Below, piece by piece: positions 16,766 to 24,696 of a DNA stretch of 64,000 bases (its first letter is position 1; the number at the start of each line of letters is the position of its first letter). The DNA is from Azospirillum melinis (GTDB taxonomy: Bacteria; Pseudomonadota; Alphaproteobacteria; Azospirillales; Azospirillaceae), in assembly GCF_013340935.1 (NCBI RefSeq), contig NZ_WHOS01000010.1:1-64000 (forward strand). The letters run 5' to 3'. A program made the translations under genes and the position numbers. Below the pieces are notes generated by a model. The model ran no database searches and had not been told where the DNA came from. It saw only the letters and a program-made list of their open reading frames with translations.

Positions 16766-17563
16766 GTGATCGACGGGACAATCCAGGGCACGACACAGGA
16801 GGCGGACCAGGCCGTCGGCTGCCGCACCCGCTTCGCCGGTCTTCTGGCGCCGGGGTTGGCGGCCGACCGGCTGAACCGGCTGGCGCTGGCGCTGCGCCTG
16901 TCCCCGCTGCTGCAGGCGCCCGCCGGATCGGCGCCGCTGGCAGTCCTGCTGGCCGGAGACGGAAGCGCCGTCCCGGAGTCCGATGCGCTCTGGCTCCCGC
17001 CCGTCGCCGCCTGGATCGAGCCGCCGGCCGATACCGGCGCTTCCGATACCGCCGACCGATTGGCGCCATTCCTGGCGGAGGCGGCGAAAAGCGACCTCTA
17101 CCTGAACCTGACCACGGCCACCGCGCACGACCTCCAGCTTGGCGGCAGGCTGCTGGCCGCGCTGAGCGCCCGCCATCCGCTGGAGGGGGACCGCCGCGAC
17201 GACATCGAACTTGCGTTGCACGAGGCGGTCAGCAATGCGCTGGTCCACGGCAACCTGGGCGTCGCCGGCATGAAGGAACTGAGCGCCCAGGAGCTGGAAC
17301 GCTTTTCCCGCGACCTGGGCGACCGTCTGGCCGACCCGGTGCTGGCGGGCCGCCGCATCGTCGTCACCCTCCGGATCGACCCGGCGGAGGATGGCCGGCG
17401 GCTGGCGACGGTGGAGATCACCGACGAAGGCGCCGGCTTCACCCCGGGCCCGCGTGCCAACTCGGGAGCGTCGGGCCGCGGCCTCGACCTGATCGGCAAC
17501 ATCGCCGACGGGCTGACGATCGAGGATGGCGGCCGCCGCATCCGCATGAGGTTCCGGCTGTGA
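16766..17563 (+). CDS. RsbW/SpoIIAB-like ATP-binding protein (serine kinase or anti-sigma factor)
   Basis: A 265-residue protein whose C-terminal half is a GHKL ATPase of the anti-sigma kinase type. The N box is LALHEAVSNALVHGN (about residue 150), G1 is ITDEGAGF and G2 is SGRGLDLIGNI. The N-terminal half (1-125) has no recognised domain. RsbW-type proteins phosphorylate STAS antagonists and sequester a partner, so the likely substrate is the adjacent STAS protein. The start is GTG at 16766. Its stop overlaps the next start by four bases. No sigma factor gene is in the window, so the partner is unknown. Confidence 0.87.
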   Translation: MIDGTIQGTTQEADQAVGCRTRFAGLLAPGLAADRLNRLALALRLSPLLQAPAGSAPLAVLLAGDGSAVPESDALWLPPVAAWIEPPADTGASDTADRLAPFLAEAAKSDLYLNLTTATAHDLQLGGRLLAALSARHPLEGDRRDDIELALHEAVSNALVHGNLGVAGMKELSAQELERFSRDLGDRLADPVLAGRRIVVTLRIDPAEDGRRLATVEITDEGAGFTPGPRANSGASGRGLDLIGNIADGLTIEDGGRRIRMRFRL

Positions 17564-18822
17564 TCGCGAATGGCTGGCATAATCCCGGCTGCGGGGCGAT
17601 CCCACCGTCGGATGCCGGACACTCCGATGTGCTGGGAGACGGCGACCGGCTCTGCGAATGCCGGATCCCCGACTGTACCGTCCTGGACTGCCCGATCCTG
17701 GTGGTGGACGACACCGCCTTCAACCGCACGCTGATCGGCGCCTTCCTCGCCGAGGCGGGCTTCCGGCAGGTTTCCTTCGCCGCCAGCGGGTTCGAGGCGC
17801 TGGCGATGATCGAGGCCGCCATCCCCGACCTGCTGATCCTGGACATCATGATGCCGGGAATGGACGGGTTCGAGGTCTGCCGCCGCCTGCGCGCCATGCC
17901 GGAGACGGCCGACCTGCCGATCCTGGTGCAGACCGCACTGTCGTCGGGCGAGGACCGCAACCGTGCCTTCGCCGCCGGCACCACCGATCTGGTGTCGAAG
18001 CCGCTGGAACGCACGGAGCTGCTGGCCCGCGTGCGCATCCATCTGGAAGACCGGGTGCTGATCCGCCGCCTTCAGACCTATCGGGCGCGGGTGGAGGCCG
18101 AGCTGTCCATCGCCCGGTCGATGCAGGAACACCTGCTGCCGACCCCGGCGCAGAGTGCCGCCGTGGCTGCCTCCGCGGGCTGCCGCCTGCGCGCCCACAG
18201 CGTGATCTCGCCCAATCTCGGCGGCGATCTCTGGGGGGTGCTGCCGCTGGGCGGGCGGCGCTTCGGCGCCTACCTGCTGAACGTCGCCGGCCGCGGAGTC
18301 TCGGCGGCGCTGAACGCCTTCCGGCTGCACGCCCTTCTGCAGGAGCTGGGCCCCGCCCATGGCGAGGACGCCGCCGTCCTGATGACCGCGCTGAACGACC
18401 GCGCCGCCGGGCTGCTGGCGCCGGGAGAAAAGGCCACCATGACCTATGGCGTGGTGGATGGCGAGGCCGGGCGCTTTATCCACGCCTCGGCGGACGGGGC
18501 GCCGCCGATGATCCTGAACGGCAACGGCGGGCCGGCGTTCGGTGCGGCCGCCGGCCTGCCGATCGGCATCGCGCCCGGCACCCGCTATCGCAGCGACGTG
18601 ATGGAGTTGCCGCAGGGCAGCGTGCTGGCGCTCTACTCCGTCGCGGTTCTGGAGGCGCTGGACGCCGGTGGGACCGGGATCGGGCTCGGCTGGATGATCG
18701 CCCGTGCCGTGGCGGAGGGTGAAGGCTTCGACGCCGTGGTCCGCTCGCTGGGCTTCGCCCTGGGACAGGTCGGCGGCGACGACCACACGCTGCTGTGGAT
18801 CGAACGGGAGGCGGCAGAATGA
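17560..18822 (+). CDS. Receiver-PP2C (RsbU-like) protein with degenerate phosphatase site
   Basis: A 420-residue protein. The receiver domain (about 44-165) has Asp95 in LILDIMMPGMDG and Lys147 in VSKPLE, so it should be phosphorylatable. A coiled-coil linker contains ARSMQEHLLP. The SpoIIE/RsbU-type PP2C domain follows. It keeps Asp223 (LGGDLWG) and the DD pair near residue 407. However, the metal Asp expected in GDVSGxG is Asn241 (LLNVAGRG), and the usual TDG is replaced by SVA at 360-362. The phosphatase is therefore probably weak or inactive. It overlaps the ATPase gene and the next receiver-PP2C gene by four bases each. The intact paralogue is immediately downstream. Confidence 0.88.
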   Translation: MIANGWHNPGCGAIPPSDAGHSDVLGDGDRLCECRIPDCTVLDCPILVVDDTAFNRTLIGAFLAEAGFRQVSFAASGFEALAMIEAAIPDLLILDIMMPGMDGFEVCRRLRAMPETADLPILVQTALSSGEDRNRAFAAGTTDLVSKPLERTELLARVRIHLEDRVLIRRLQTYRARVEAELSIARSMQEHLLPTPAQSAAVAASAGCRLRAHSVISPNLGGDLWGVLPLGGRRFGAYLLNVAGRGVSAALNAFRLHALLQELGPAHGEDAAVLMTALNDRAAGLLAPGEKATMTYGVVDGEAGRFIHASADGAPPMILNGNGGPAFGAAAGLPIGIAPGTRYRSDVMELPQGSVLALYSVAVLEALDAGGTGIGLGWMIARAVAEGEGFDAVVRSLGFALGQVGGDDHTLLWIEREAAE

Positions 18823-20036
18823 GCGATTCTCCGCTGTCCGACCTGCTTCCGACCGAGGCGCGCGATGCCGTCGACGGGCTGGCCGGCGCCCGCGTGCTGA
18901 TCGTCGACGACAACCGGATCAACCGTCACCTTCTGCTGGCCCTGCTGGAGCGCGGCGGCATCACCCTGATCGAGCAGGCGGAGGACGGGCAGGACGCGCT
19001 GGTCCTGATGGAGCGCTTCAAGCCGGATCTCGTGCTGCTCGACCTGATGATGCCGCAGATGGACGGGTTCGAGATGTGCCGGCGCCTGCGTGCCGACCCA
19101 CGCTGGAAATCGTTGCCGGTTCTGGTGCAGTCCAGCCTGAGCCGGGCGGAGGACCGGGCCCGCGCCTTCGCCGCCGGCGCGACCGACTATGTCACCAAGC
19201 CGATCAACGCGGTGGAGTTGCTGGCCCGCGTGGGCATCCAGCTGCGCAAGCGGGCCATGCTGCGCGATCTGGAGCAGTATCACAGCCGCACGGAAAACGA
19301 GTTGGAGCTGGCCCGCGCCATGCAAGCCCGGATGCTGCCTGGCCCTGAGCGGCTGGCCGAGCTGGAGGCGGCGACCGGCATCGCCGTCCAGGCGCATTTC
19401 GCGCCCTCCTCCGAGCTGGGCGGCGATTTCTGGGGGATCGAGCGTCTGCCCGACGGCCGGGTCGCCGTCTATCTGGTCGATTTCTCCGGCCATGGGGTCG
19501 GTGCCGCGCTGAACACCTTCCGGCTGGATGCCATCTGCCGCCGGATCGGCAGCACCGACCTGACCCCGGCGGAGTTCCTGGAAACGGTGAACCGCCGGCT
19601 GTGCGGGCTGCTGCCCAGCGGCCAGTTCGCCACCATGCTGACCGGACTGATCGATCCGGTGGCCGGGGAGTTCCATTATGCCTCCGCCGGGTCGACGGCA
19701 CCGATGGTCTGGCATCCCGGTGACGAGGCACCGCGGCTGGGCGACGGCAGCGGGCTGCCGCTCGGCCTGCTCTCGTCGGTCACCTACGACGCCCGCCGGT
19801 TGCCGATGCCGCCCGGTGCCCGCCTGTTCCTCTATTCCGATGCGGCCATCGAAATCCCGATCGGCGGCGGCGAAGGCCACGAGGTTCTGGACGAGTACGG
19901 CCTCGCCACCCTGCTCGCCCGCCGCCTGCACGAGCCTGACGACGCCGGCCTGCTGTCCGGCCTGCTCGACGACCTGACCGCGACCGGCCCCATCGACGAC
20001 GACCTGACGGCACTGCTGCTGACGCGCCGGCGGTGA
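18819..20036 (+). CDS. Receiver-PP2C (RsbU-like) serine phosphatase, intact
   Basis: A 405-residue paralogue of the preceding protein. The receiver domain has Asp75 (VLLDLMMPQMDG) and Lys127 (YVTKPIN). Then come the linker motif LARAMQARMLP and a PP2C domain. Here the metal ligands are all present: Asp203 (LGGDFWG), Asp221 (LVDFSGHG), Asp341 (YSDAAIE) and the terminal DDDLT. It is predicted to dephosphorylate the STAS protein encoded at 16455 when its receiver is phosphorylated, perhaps by CheA. It is the last gene of the che operon. The ATG at 18819 overlaps the previous stop as ATGA. Confidence 0.92.
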   Translation: MSDSPLSDLLPTEARDAVDGLAGARVLIVDDNRINRHLLLALLERGGITLIEQAEDGQDALVLMERFKPDLVLLDLMMPQMDGFEMCRRLRADPRWKSLPVLVQSSLSRAEDRARAFAAGATDYVTKPINAVELLARVGIQLRKRAMLRDLEQYHSRTENELELARAMQARMLPGPERLAELEAATGIAVQAHFAPSSELGGDFWGIERLPDGRVAVYLVDFSGHGVGAALNTFRLDAICRRIGSTDLTPAEFLETVNRRLCGLLPSGQFATMLTGLIDPVAGEFHYASAGSTAPMVWHPGDEAPRLGDGSGLPLGLLSSVTYDARRLPMPPGARLFLYSDAAIEIPIGGGEGHEVLDEYGLATLLARRLHEPDDAGLLSGLLDDLTATGPIDDDLTALLLTRRR

Positions 20037-20093
20037 CTGCCGGGCTGCCGGGCTGCCGGCCCGGCAACACCGAAACGCTGTGGCCCGAAAAGC

Positions 20094-20123
20094 AAAAAGG
20101 CCGCTCCCGAGGGAGCGGCCTTT
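20094..20123. terminator. Bidirectional intrinsic terminator between the che operon and rpsD
   Basis: A ten-base-pair stem, GGCCGCTCCC / GGGAGCGGCC, with a two-base loop is flanked by AAAAA on the left and TTT on the right. It can therefore end rpsD (minus strand, five Ts) and, less strongly, the che operon (plus strand). It lies in the 110-base convergent gap. Confidence 0.9.
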
Positions 20124-20146
20124 CGCGTTCGGCAGGAGCCGACCGA

Positions 20147-20761
20147 TCAGCGCGAGTAGAACTCGATGACTAGGTTCGGTTCCATCTGGACCGGGTACGG
20201 AACATCGGCCAGCAGCGGGGCGCGGACGAAGCGGCCCTTCAGCGCGCTGCTGTCGACTTCCAGATAGTCGGGGATGTCACGCTCGCCGGAGGCCGAGGCT
20301 TCCAGGATCAGCGCCATCTGCTTGGACTTGGCGCGCACCTCGACGGTGTCGTTGTCCTTGATGCGGGCCGAAGCGATGTTCAGGCGGCGGCCGTTGACCA
20401 GGATGTGACCGTGGTTGATCAGCTGGCGCGCGGCGAACGGGGTCGGCGCGAACTTCATGCGGTAGACCACGGCGTCCAGGCGGCGCTCCAGCAGGCCGAT
20501 CAGGTTCTCGCCGGTGTCGCCCTTGCGGCGGACGGCCTCGGCATAGACGCGGCGGAACTGCTTCTCGCCGATGTTGCCGTAGTAGCCCTTCAGCTTCTGC
20601 TTGGCCATCAGCTGCAGACCGTAGTCCGACGGCTTCTTGCGGCGCTGACCGTGCTGGCCCGGGCCATACTCGCGCTTGTTCAGCGGGCTCTTGGCACGGC
20701 CCCACAGGTTGACACCAAGGCGGCGGTCGATCTTGTACTTGGACTCTTGACGCTTGCTCAT
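20147..20761 (-). CDS. rpsD: 30S ribosomal protein S4
   Basis: A 204-residue primary 16S rRNA-binding protein that nucleates 30S assembly and, in several bacteria, represses its own mRNA. The N-terminus [20 protein letters not shown], the [10 protein letters not shown] motif and the S4 RNA-binding domain ([20 protein letters not shown]) are all present. The ending [19 protein letters not shown] is typical of alphaproteobacterial S4. It is a single-gene unit, as is common in this class, with its own promoter and terminator. Confidence 0.99.
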   Translation of the reverse strand: MSKRQESKYKIDRRLGVNLWGRAKSPLNKREYGPGQHGQRRKKPSDYGLQLMAKQKLKGYYGNIGEKQFRRVYAEAVRRKGDTGENLIGLLERRLDAVVYRMKFAPTPFAARQLINHGHILVNGRRLNIASARIKDNDTVEVRAKSKQMALILEASASGERDIPDYLEVDSSALKGRFVRAPLLADVPYPVQMEPNLVIEFYSR

Positions 20762-20807
20762 AACTCTCAGGCCTCGTTGGACACGAGTTGATGTTGTCCC
20801 GGTAGTT

Positions 20808-20835
20808 CCGTCCGCCCTGTTCAGGCGGCGGACGG
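20808..20835 (-). promoter_or_regulatory. Hairpin in the rpsD 5' leader
   Basis: The leader transcribed ahead of rpsD contains the arms CCGTCCGCC / GGCGGACGG with a ten-base loop, about 45 bases before the ATG. It could be an S4 autoregulatory structure by analogy with other bacteria, but no specific S4 site is recognisable. Confidence 0.4.
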
Positions 20836-20883
20836 GGCGTCAAAAATTGCGCGCGCCCGCTTTCCCAGGAGGTGAAGGCGCGC

Positions 20884-20911
20884 ACAATACCCATTGTCGC
20901 GGCCGAGTCAA
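20884..20911 (-). promoter_or_regulatory. Sigma-70-type promoter for rpsD
   Basis: On the minus strand TTGACT (20911-20906) and TATTGT (20889-20884) are separated by 16 bases, a good match to the housekeeping consensus. Transcription would start near 20877 and give a leader of about 115 bases before rpsD. Confidence 0.6.
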
Positions 20912-21016
20912 GCCCGACGCATATGCGGGTTCGACGGCATATCCGGAACTTCTTGCACGCCCCGCCCTTTTCCGCTCCCCTTCCCGGCAGCGCAGGCGGC
21001 AGGCAGGAATGACGCG

Positions 21017-22177
21017 ATGGAACGGGTGGAGTGCGTGGTCGTCGGGGCGGGCGTGGTCGGTCTGGCGGTCGCGCGGCGGCTGGCACGGGCCGGACGCGAG
21101 GTGATCGTGCTGGAGGCGGCGGATGCCATCGGCACCGGCACCAGTTCCCGCAACTCCGAAGTCATCCATGCCGGCATCTATTATCCGACCGGCAGCCTGC
21201 GCGCCCGGCTGTGCGTGCCCGGCCGCGACGCGCTCTACGATTACTGCGCCGCCCATGGGGTGGAGCATCGCCGCACCGGCAAGCTGATCGTCGCGACGGA
21301 GGAGGCGCAATTGCCGAAGCTGGCGGCGATCCGCGCCCAGGCGGCGGCCAACGGGGTCACCGACCTGACGGAGATCGACGCCGCCACCGCGATGCGATGG
21401 GAGCCGAACCTGCGCACCGTCGGCGCCCTGCTGTCGCCCTCCACTGGCATTATCGACAGCCATGGGCTGATGCTGGCTTTGCTGGGCGACGCGGAGGACT
21501 CGGGGGCGATGCTGGCGCTGCTGAGTCCGCTGGAACGCTCCCACCGCACCGCGGCCGGATTCGAGCTGGAGGTCGGAGGGGCGGAGCCGATGCGCATCGC
21601 CTGCTCCACGCTGGTCAATGCCGCCGGGCTGGGTGCCTGGGCCGTCGCCCGCGGTCTGGAGGGGCTGGACGCCACCCACGTGCCGCCGCGCGTGCTGGCC
21701 AAGGGCAACTACTATGCGCTGGTCGCCGGCCGCTCCCCCTTCTCGCGGCTGGTCTATCCGGTGCCGGTGGAGGGCGGGCTGGGTGTCCACCTGACGCTGG
21801 ACCTTGCCGGACAGGCCCGCTTCGGCCCCGACGTGGAATGGCTGGGCGACGTGAATGGCGGGATCGATTATGCCGTCGACCCTGCCAGGGCCGACTCCTT
21901 CTATGGCGCGGTCCGCGCCTATTGGCCGGGGCTGCCGGACAAAGCCCTGGTGCCCGCCTATTCCGGCGTGCGGCCGAAGCTGAGCGGGCCGGGACAGCCG
22001 CAGGCGGACTTCCTGATCCAGGGGCCGGGCACCCATGGGGTGGCCGGGCTGGTCAACCTGTTCGGCATCGAATCGCCGGGCCTGACCTCCTGCCTCGCCA
22101 TCGCCGACGCGGTGGCCGTGGAGCTTGGCGAGGCTCCTGGGATTCTTAACCATTCCAGAGGCGCACAGGGTTCTTGA
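21017..22177 (+). CDS. FAD-dependent oxidoreductase, L-2-hydroxyglutarate dehydrogenase-like
   Basis: A 386-residue DAO-superfamily flavoprotein. The N-terminal dinucleotide-binding motif [17 protein letters not shown] is at residues 7-23, followed by the acidic strand end [23 protein letters not shown] and the C-terminal [20 protein letters not shown] are shared with LhgO-type L-2-hydroxyglutarate oxidases and YbdD-like dehydrogenases. The exact substrate is not certain. Start is the ATG at 21017 with GCAGGA upstream; the open frame begins earlier but without similarity. It is divergent from rpsD. Confidence 0.87.
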   Translation: MERVECVVVGAGVVGLAVARRLARAGREVIVLEAADAIGTGTSSRNSEVIHAGIYYPTGSLRARLCVPGRDALYDYCAAHGVEHRRTGKLIVATEEAQLPKLAAIRAQAAANGVTDLTEIDAATAMRWEPNLRTVGALLSPSTGIIDSHGLMLALLGDAEDSGAMLALLSPLERSHRTAAGFELEVGGAEPMRIACSTLVNAAGLGAWAVARGLEGLDATHVPPRVLAKGNYYALVAGRSPFSRLVYPVPVEGGLGVHLTLDLAGQARFGPDVEWLGDVNGGIDYAVDPARADSFYGAVRAYWPGLPDKALVPAYSGVRPKLSGPGQPQADFLIQGPGTHGVAGLVNLFGIESPGLTSCLAIADAVAVELGEAPGILNHSRGAQGS

Positions 22178-22199
22178 CCGCGGCGGCGGCTCTCCCAAT
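22173..22199 (+). promoter_or_regulatory. Candidate sigma-32 (RpoH) promoter for hsp20
   Basis: CTTGAC and CCCAAT are separated by 15 bases, close to the RpoH consensus CTTGAA-N13-17-CCCCAT. The position gives a leader of about 95 bases before the hsp20 GTG. It overlaps the 3' end of the oxidoreductase gene. Confidence 0.6.
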
Positions 22200-22278
22200 C
22201 TATAGGCATGGCGGCGCCGGCGGATGCTGGGCCGCCGACCCGCCGGGCGCCGGAAACGGGCCCACCTTCCGCAACTCG

Positions 22279-22294
22279 CTCCCGTCGTGAGGAG
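22279..22294 (+). promoter_or_regulatory. Possible Shine-Dalgarno-sequestering hairpin (RNA thermometer candidate) of hsp20
   Basis: CTCC at 22279-22282 can pair with GGAG at 22291-22294, which is part of the GAGGAGG ribosome-binding site of hsp20. Small heat-shock genes of alphaproteobacteria are often controlled by ROSE-type thermometers. The pairing seen here is short and no full ROSE consensus is evident. Confidence 0.3.
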
Positions 22295-22302
22295 GATGCG
22301 TC

Positions 22303-22779
22303 GTGACGACTCGCCTTTCGCTTTTCAACAGCCCGCTGCTGCTTGGCTTCGACCAGTTCGAGCGGACGCTCGACCGGATCGCTAAGAATTCGGCCGAAGG
22401 CTATCCCCCCTACAACATCGAGCAGATCGGCGACGACGGCCTCCGCATAACGCTTGCCGTGGCCGGCTTCACCTCCGATGACCTGTCGGTCCAGATCGAG
22501 GACAACCAGCTCGTCATCCGCGGCCGCCAGACCGACGACAAGTCGCGCATCTATCTGCACCGCGGCATCGCCGCGCGGCAGTTCCAGCGCAGCTTCGTGC
22601 TGGCCGAAGGGATCGAGGTGGTGGGCTGCTCGCTCGACAACGGACTGCTCAACATCGACCTGACCCGCCCGATGCCGGAGCCGAAGGTCCGCACGATCAA
22701 GATCGAACAGCCGAAGAAGACCGCCGCCGGTGCGATGCCCCGCACCATCGACGTGTCCGCCGACGGCCGGGACGACTGA
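22303..22779 (+). CDS. Hsp20 family small heat-shock protein
   Basis: A 158-residue alpha-crystallin-domain chaperone of the IbpA/class A type that holds unfolding proteins for refolding by DnaK/ClpB. The crystallin domain spans about residues 38-130 (YPPYNIEQIGDDGLRITLAV, then the NQLVIRGRQ strand and the GLLNIDLTRP ending). The N-terminal FNSPLLLGFDQFERTLDRI is typical of this subgroup. Start is GTG at 22303 behind GAGGAGG. A sigma-32-like promoter precedes it and a DUF1150 gene follows, the usual alphaproteobacterial pair. Confidence 0.95.
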   Translation: MTTRLSLFNSPLLLGFDQFERTLDRIAKNSAEGYPPYNIEQIGDDGLRITLAVAGFTSDDLSVQIEDNQLVIRGRQTDDKSRIYLHRGIAARQFQRSFVLAEGIEVVGCSLDNGLLNIDLTRPMPEPKVRTIKIEQPKKTAAGAMPRTIDVSADGRDD

Positions 22780-22871
22780 TCCCCCTTTCCCGCTGTCTTC
22801 CCTGATACTCTCTCCCCCGATACTCTGCACGCGCGGCCGCCCATGACGGGGAGCCGCGGGAGACCAAGACC

Positions 22872-23093
22872 ATGATGCACGATACCCACAGCCAGCTGCG
22901 CCAGCTGTCGACCCAGGATTTCGCCAGCTTCGGCCTGGGCGACGTCGCCTATGTCCGCCCGGTGGAGATGGACGGCGCCGCCGCCTTCGCCATCCATGCC
23001 GCCGACGGCACGCCGCTGAGCGTCGTCGCCGACCGCGACCTGGCCTTCGCCGCCATCGTCCAGAACGACATGGAGCCGGTCAGCGTCCACTGA
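22872..23093 (+). CDS. DUF1150 family protein
   Basis: A 73-residue conserved protein of unknown function. The family core GLGDVAYVRPV, FAIHAADGTPLSVV and FAAIVQND is complete. DUF1150 genes commonly follow hsp20 in alphaproteobacteria, as here, 92 bases downstream. That suggests heat-shock co-regulation but does not show a function. No catalytic motif or membrane segment is visible. Confidence 0.88.
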   Translation: MMHDTHSQLRQLSTQDFASFGLGDVAYVRPVEMDGAAAFAIHAADGTPLSVVADRDLAFAAIVQNDMEPVSVH

Positions 23094-23100
23094 CCGCCCG

Positions 23101-23148
23101 CCGCGGCGCGCCGGCAGGAGGCCCTCCGGGCCTCTCGGCACGCCGCGG
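23101..23148 (+). terminator. Long imperfect hairpin after the DUF1150 gene
   Basis: CCGCGGCG at 23101-23108 pairs with CGCCGCGG at 23141-23148, with an inner stem GCCC-TCC-GGGC extended by AGGAG/CTCT-type pairs. It begins seven bases after the DUF1150 stop. There is no T-tract, so it is either a Rho-assisted end or an mRNA-stabilising structure. Confidence 0.5.
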
Positions 23149-23264
23149 CCTGCTGCGCGGCAATCCGCCACATCTCGATCCTTGTCAGCCCTGACTCCTG
23201 TTGTAAGGTGCGCTCTGCGATAATCGCCGATACAGGACGCGAGACGGCAGTGGGAGACGGTCGG

Positions 23265-24341
23265 TTGGACGGTGGGGCAAGCGATACGGCGGCGGACGCG
23301 AAGTCCACGCCCGCTACGGAACAGCGCAAGACCTGGGACGACGAGGCCCGCGATTCCCTTCACATCCTGCCTTTGTCGGCGATCCCGCTGGAAACGCCCG
23401 GCCTCCAGCATGCGCGCCTGATTAAGAATGTCCGGCTTCAGACGGTGGTGGAAATGTTCCGCGACGCCCAGGCCGGCAGCGGTCAGGTGTCGCCCCGCCA
23501 CATCCCCTCCTATTTCGAATCCTACAAGGACGAGGTCGAACGCGATCTGGTGAAGCTGGAGAAGATCGGCGCCGCCTCCAGCTTCGACGTCTATTCCTCG
23601 CGGATCGAGCTGCGGCGGCTGAACATCGACGTCAACAACGTCGAATCGTTGACCCTGTCCGACCGCAAGAAGGCCGAGCTGACCAGCTACATGCGGGTCT
23701 TCACCCGCCCGCTGATGGAATATGTCTATGGCACGGAGGAGCTTCAGGTCGCCGACGTGACCGACATCATCCAGCTGTTCGCCAACCCCAACCGGGACGA
23801 GGCCTTGCGCAACCTGCGCATGATGGCCGACCGGCTGGACATCGGCCTGAACGACATCCCGAAGTTCCTTGAGGAATATGGCGACATCTTCCTGTCGCTC
23901 GCCTATTTCCGCAAATGCCTGGACGAGATCGTGCCGGAGGTTCAGCGCTTCGTCAGCTGGATGGAGGAGATCCGCAGCTCCGCCGAGGTCAAGCGCGATT
24001 CCCGCCAGATGCGCATGCTCGACGAGATCGCCCGCGACCTGACCGACATCGCGACCTCCATCACCGGCCGGTTCGAGAGCTTCGACAACCGCTCCAAGGA
24101 TTTCTGGAGCGACATCAACGCCGACACCTTCCGGTCGATCCGCGAGCTGATTTCCTCGCACCACGTCACCATCGGCGGCGTGCTGTGCGGTCTGGCGGTG
24201 AAGATGAATTTGTGGAAGCACCGCTTCGCCCGCGGCGGCGGCGGCCCCAACCGCCGCATGGAATTCGTAAAATCCGAGATCCTGCCCGGCCTGTCCCACA
24301 TCAAGGCGCTGGAACAGTCGGCACGCACCGGGCACATGTAG
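23265..24341 (+). CDS. Conserved hypothetical protein, mostly helical
   Basis: A protein of about 358 residues that I do not recognise. It has no signal peptide, membrane segment or catalytic motif. Residues after about 40 are rich in charged helical segments (FESYKDEVERDLVKLEKIG, LSDRKKAELTSYMRVF) and end in a basic Gly-rich stretch (RFARGGGGPNRR). The start is uncertain: the frame is open from a GTG at 23208, but the TTG at 23265 has GGGAG eight bases upstream and is preferred. Codon use and GC match the surroundings, so it is likely a native gene. The downstream zinc-ribbon gene is convergent, 19 bases away. Confidence 0.75.
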   Translation: MDGGASDTAADAKSTPATEQRKTWDDEARDSLHILPLSAIPLETPGLQHARLIKNVRLQTVVEMFRDAQAGSGQVSPRHIPSYFESYKDEVERDLVKLEKIGAASSFDVYSSRIELRRLNIDVNNVESLTLSDRKKAELTSYMRVFTRPLMEYVYGTEELQVADVTDIIQLFANPNRDEALRNLRMMADRLDIGLNDIPKFLEEYGDIFLSLAYFRKCLDEIVPEVQRFVSWMEEIRSSAEVKRDSRQMRMLDEIARDLTDIATSITGRFESFDNRSKDFWSDINADTFRSIRELISSHHVTIGGVLCGLAVKMNLWKHRFARGGGGPNRRMEFVKSEILPGLSHIKALEQSARTGHM

Positions 24342-24360
24342 GCCCGCTCAGGCTCCCGCA

Positions 24361-24561
24361 TCAGTCCATCGACAGCATCTTCCCCATGCCGTTGTCCAGC
24401 AGGATGGTGGCGAACAGCGTCAGGATCGGGACAAGGAACATCAGCCCGATGACGCAGCGCACGACCAGATCCTTGCGCCGTGCGGACCGGCAGAGCGGGC
24501 AGTCGTTGGGACCATGCCCGTAATCGGACCCGCAATAGGGACAGGCGGTGGTTTCGACCAT
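24361..24561 (-). CDS. Zinc-ribbon membrane microprotein
   Basis: A protein of 66 residues, or 82 if the upstream ATG at 24609 is used. CPYC and CPLC form a CxxC-x10-CxxC zinc ribbon, followed by RSARRKD and a single transmembrane helix (VIGLMFLVPILTLFATILL). It is homologous to the small protein at 26898-27101, with the same Cys spacing and the same Arg-rich junction before the helix. The two flank the PilZ chemoreceptor. The function is unknown; such proteins could be membrane-anchored protein-interaction modules. Confidence 0.75.
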   Translation of the reverse strand: MVETTACPYCGSDYGHGPNDCPLCRSARRKDLVVRCVIGLMFLVPILTLFATILLDNGMGKMLSMD

Positions 24562-24696
24562 GGCGAGCAGGCTTTCAGAATGGGCCGGCGGCCCAGGAAC
24601 CGACGCCATTCTGAACCCGGCAACCGCAGAACCGTCATGAAATCACTGTCATGATTAGGGTCATTCTCTGACGGCCGGCAGCGCAGCCGCAACCGT

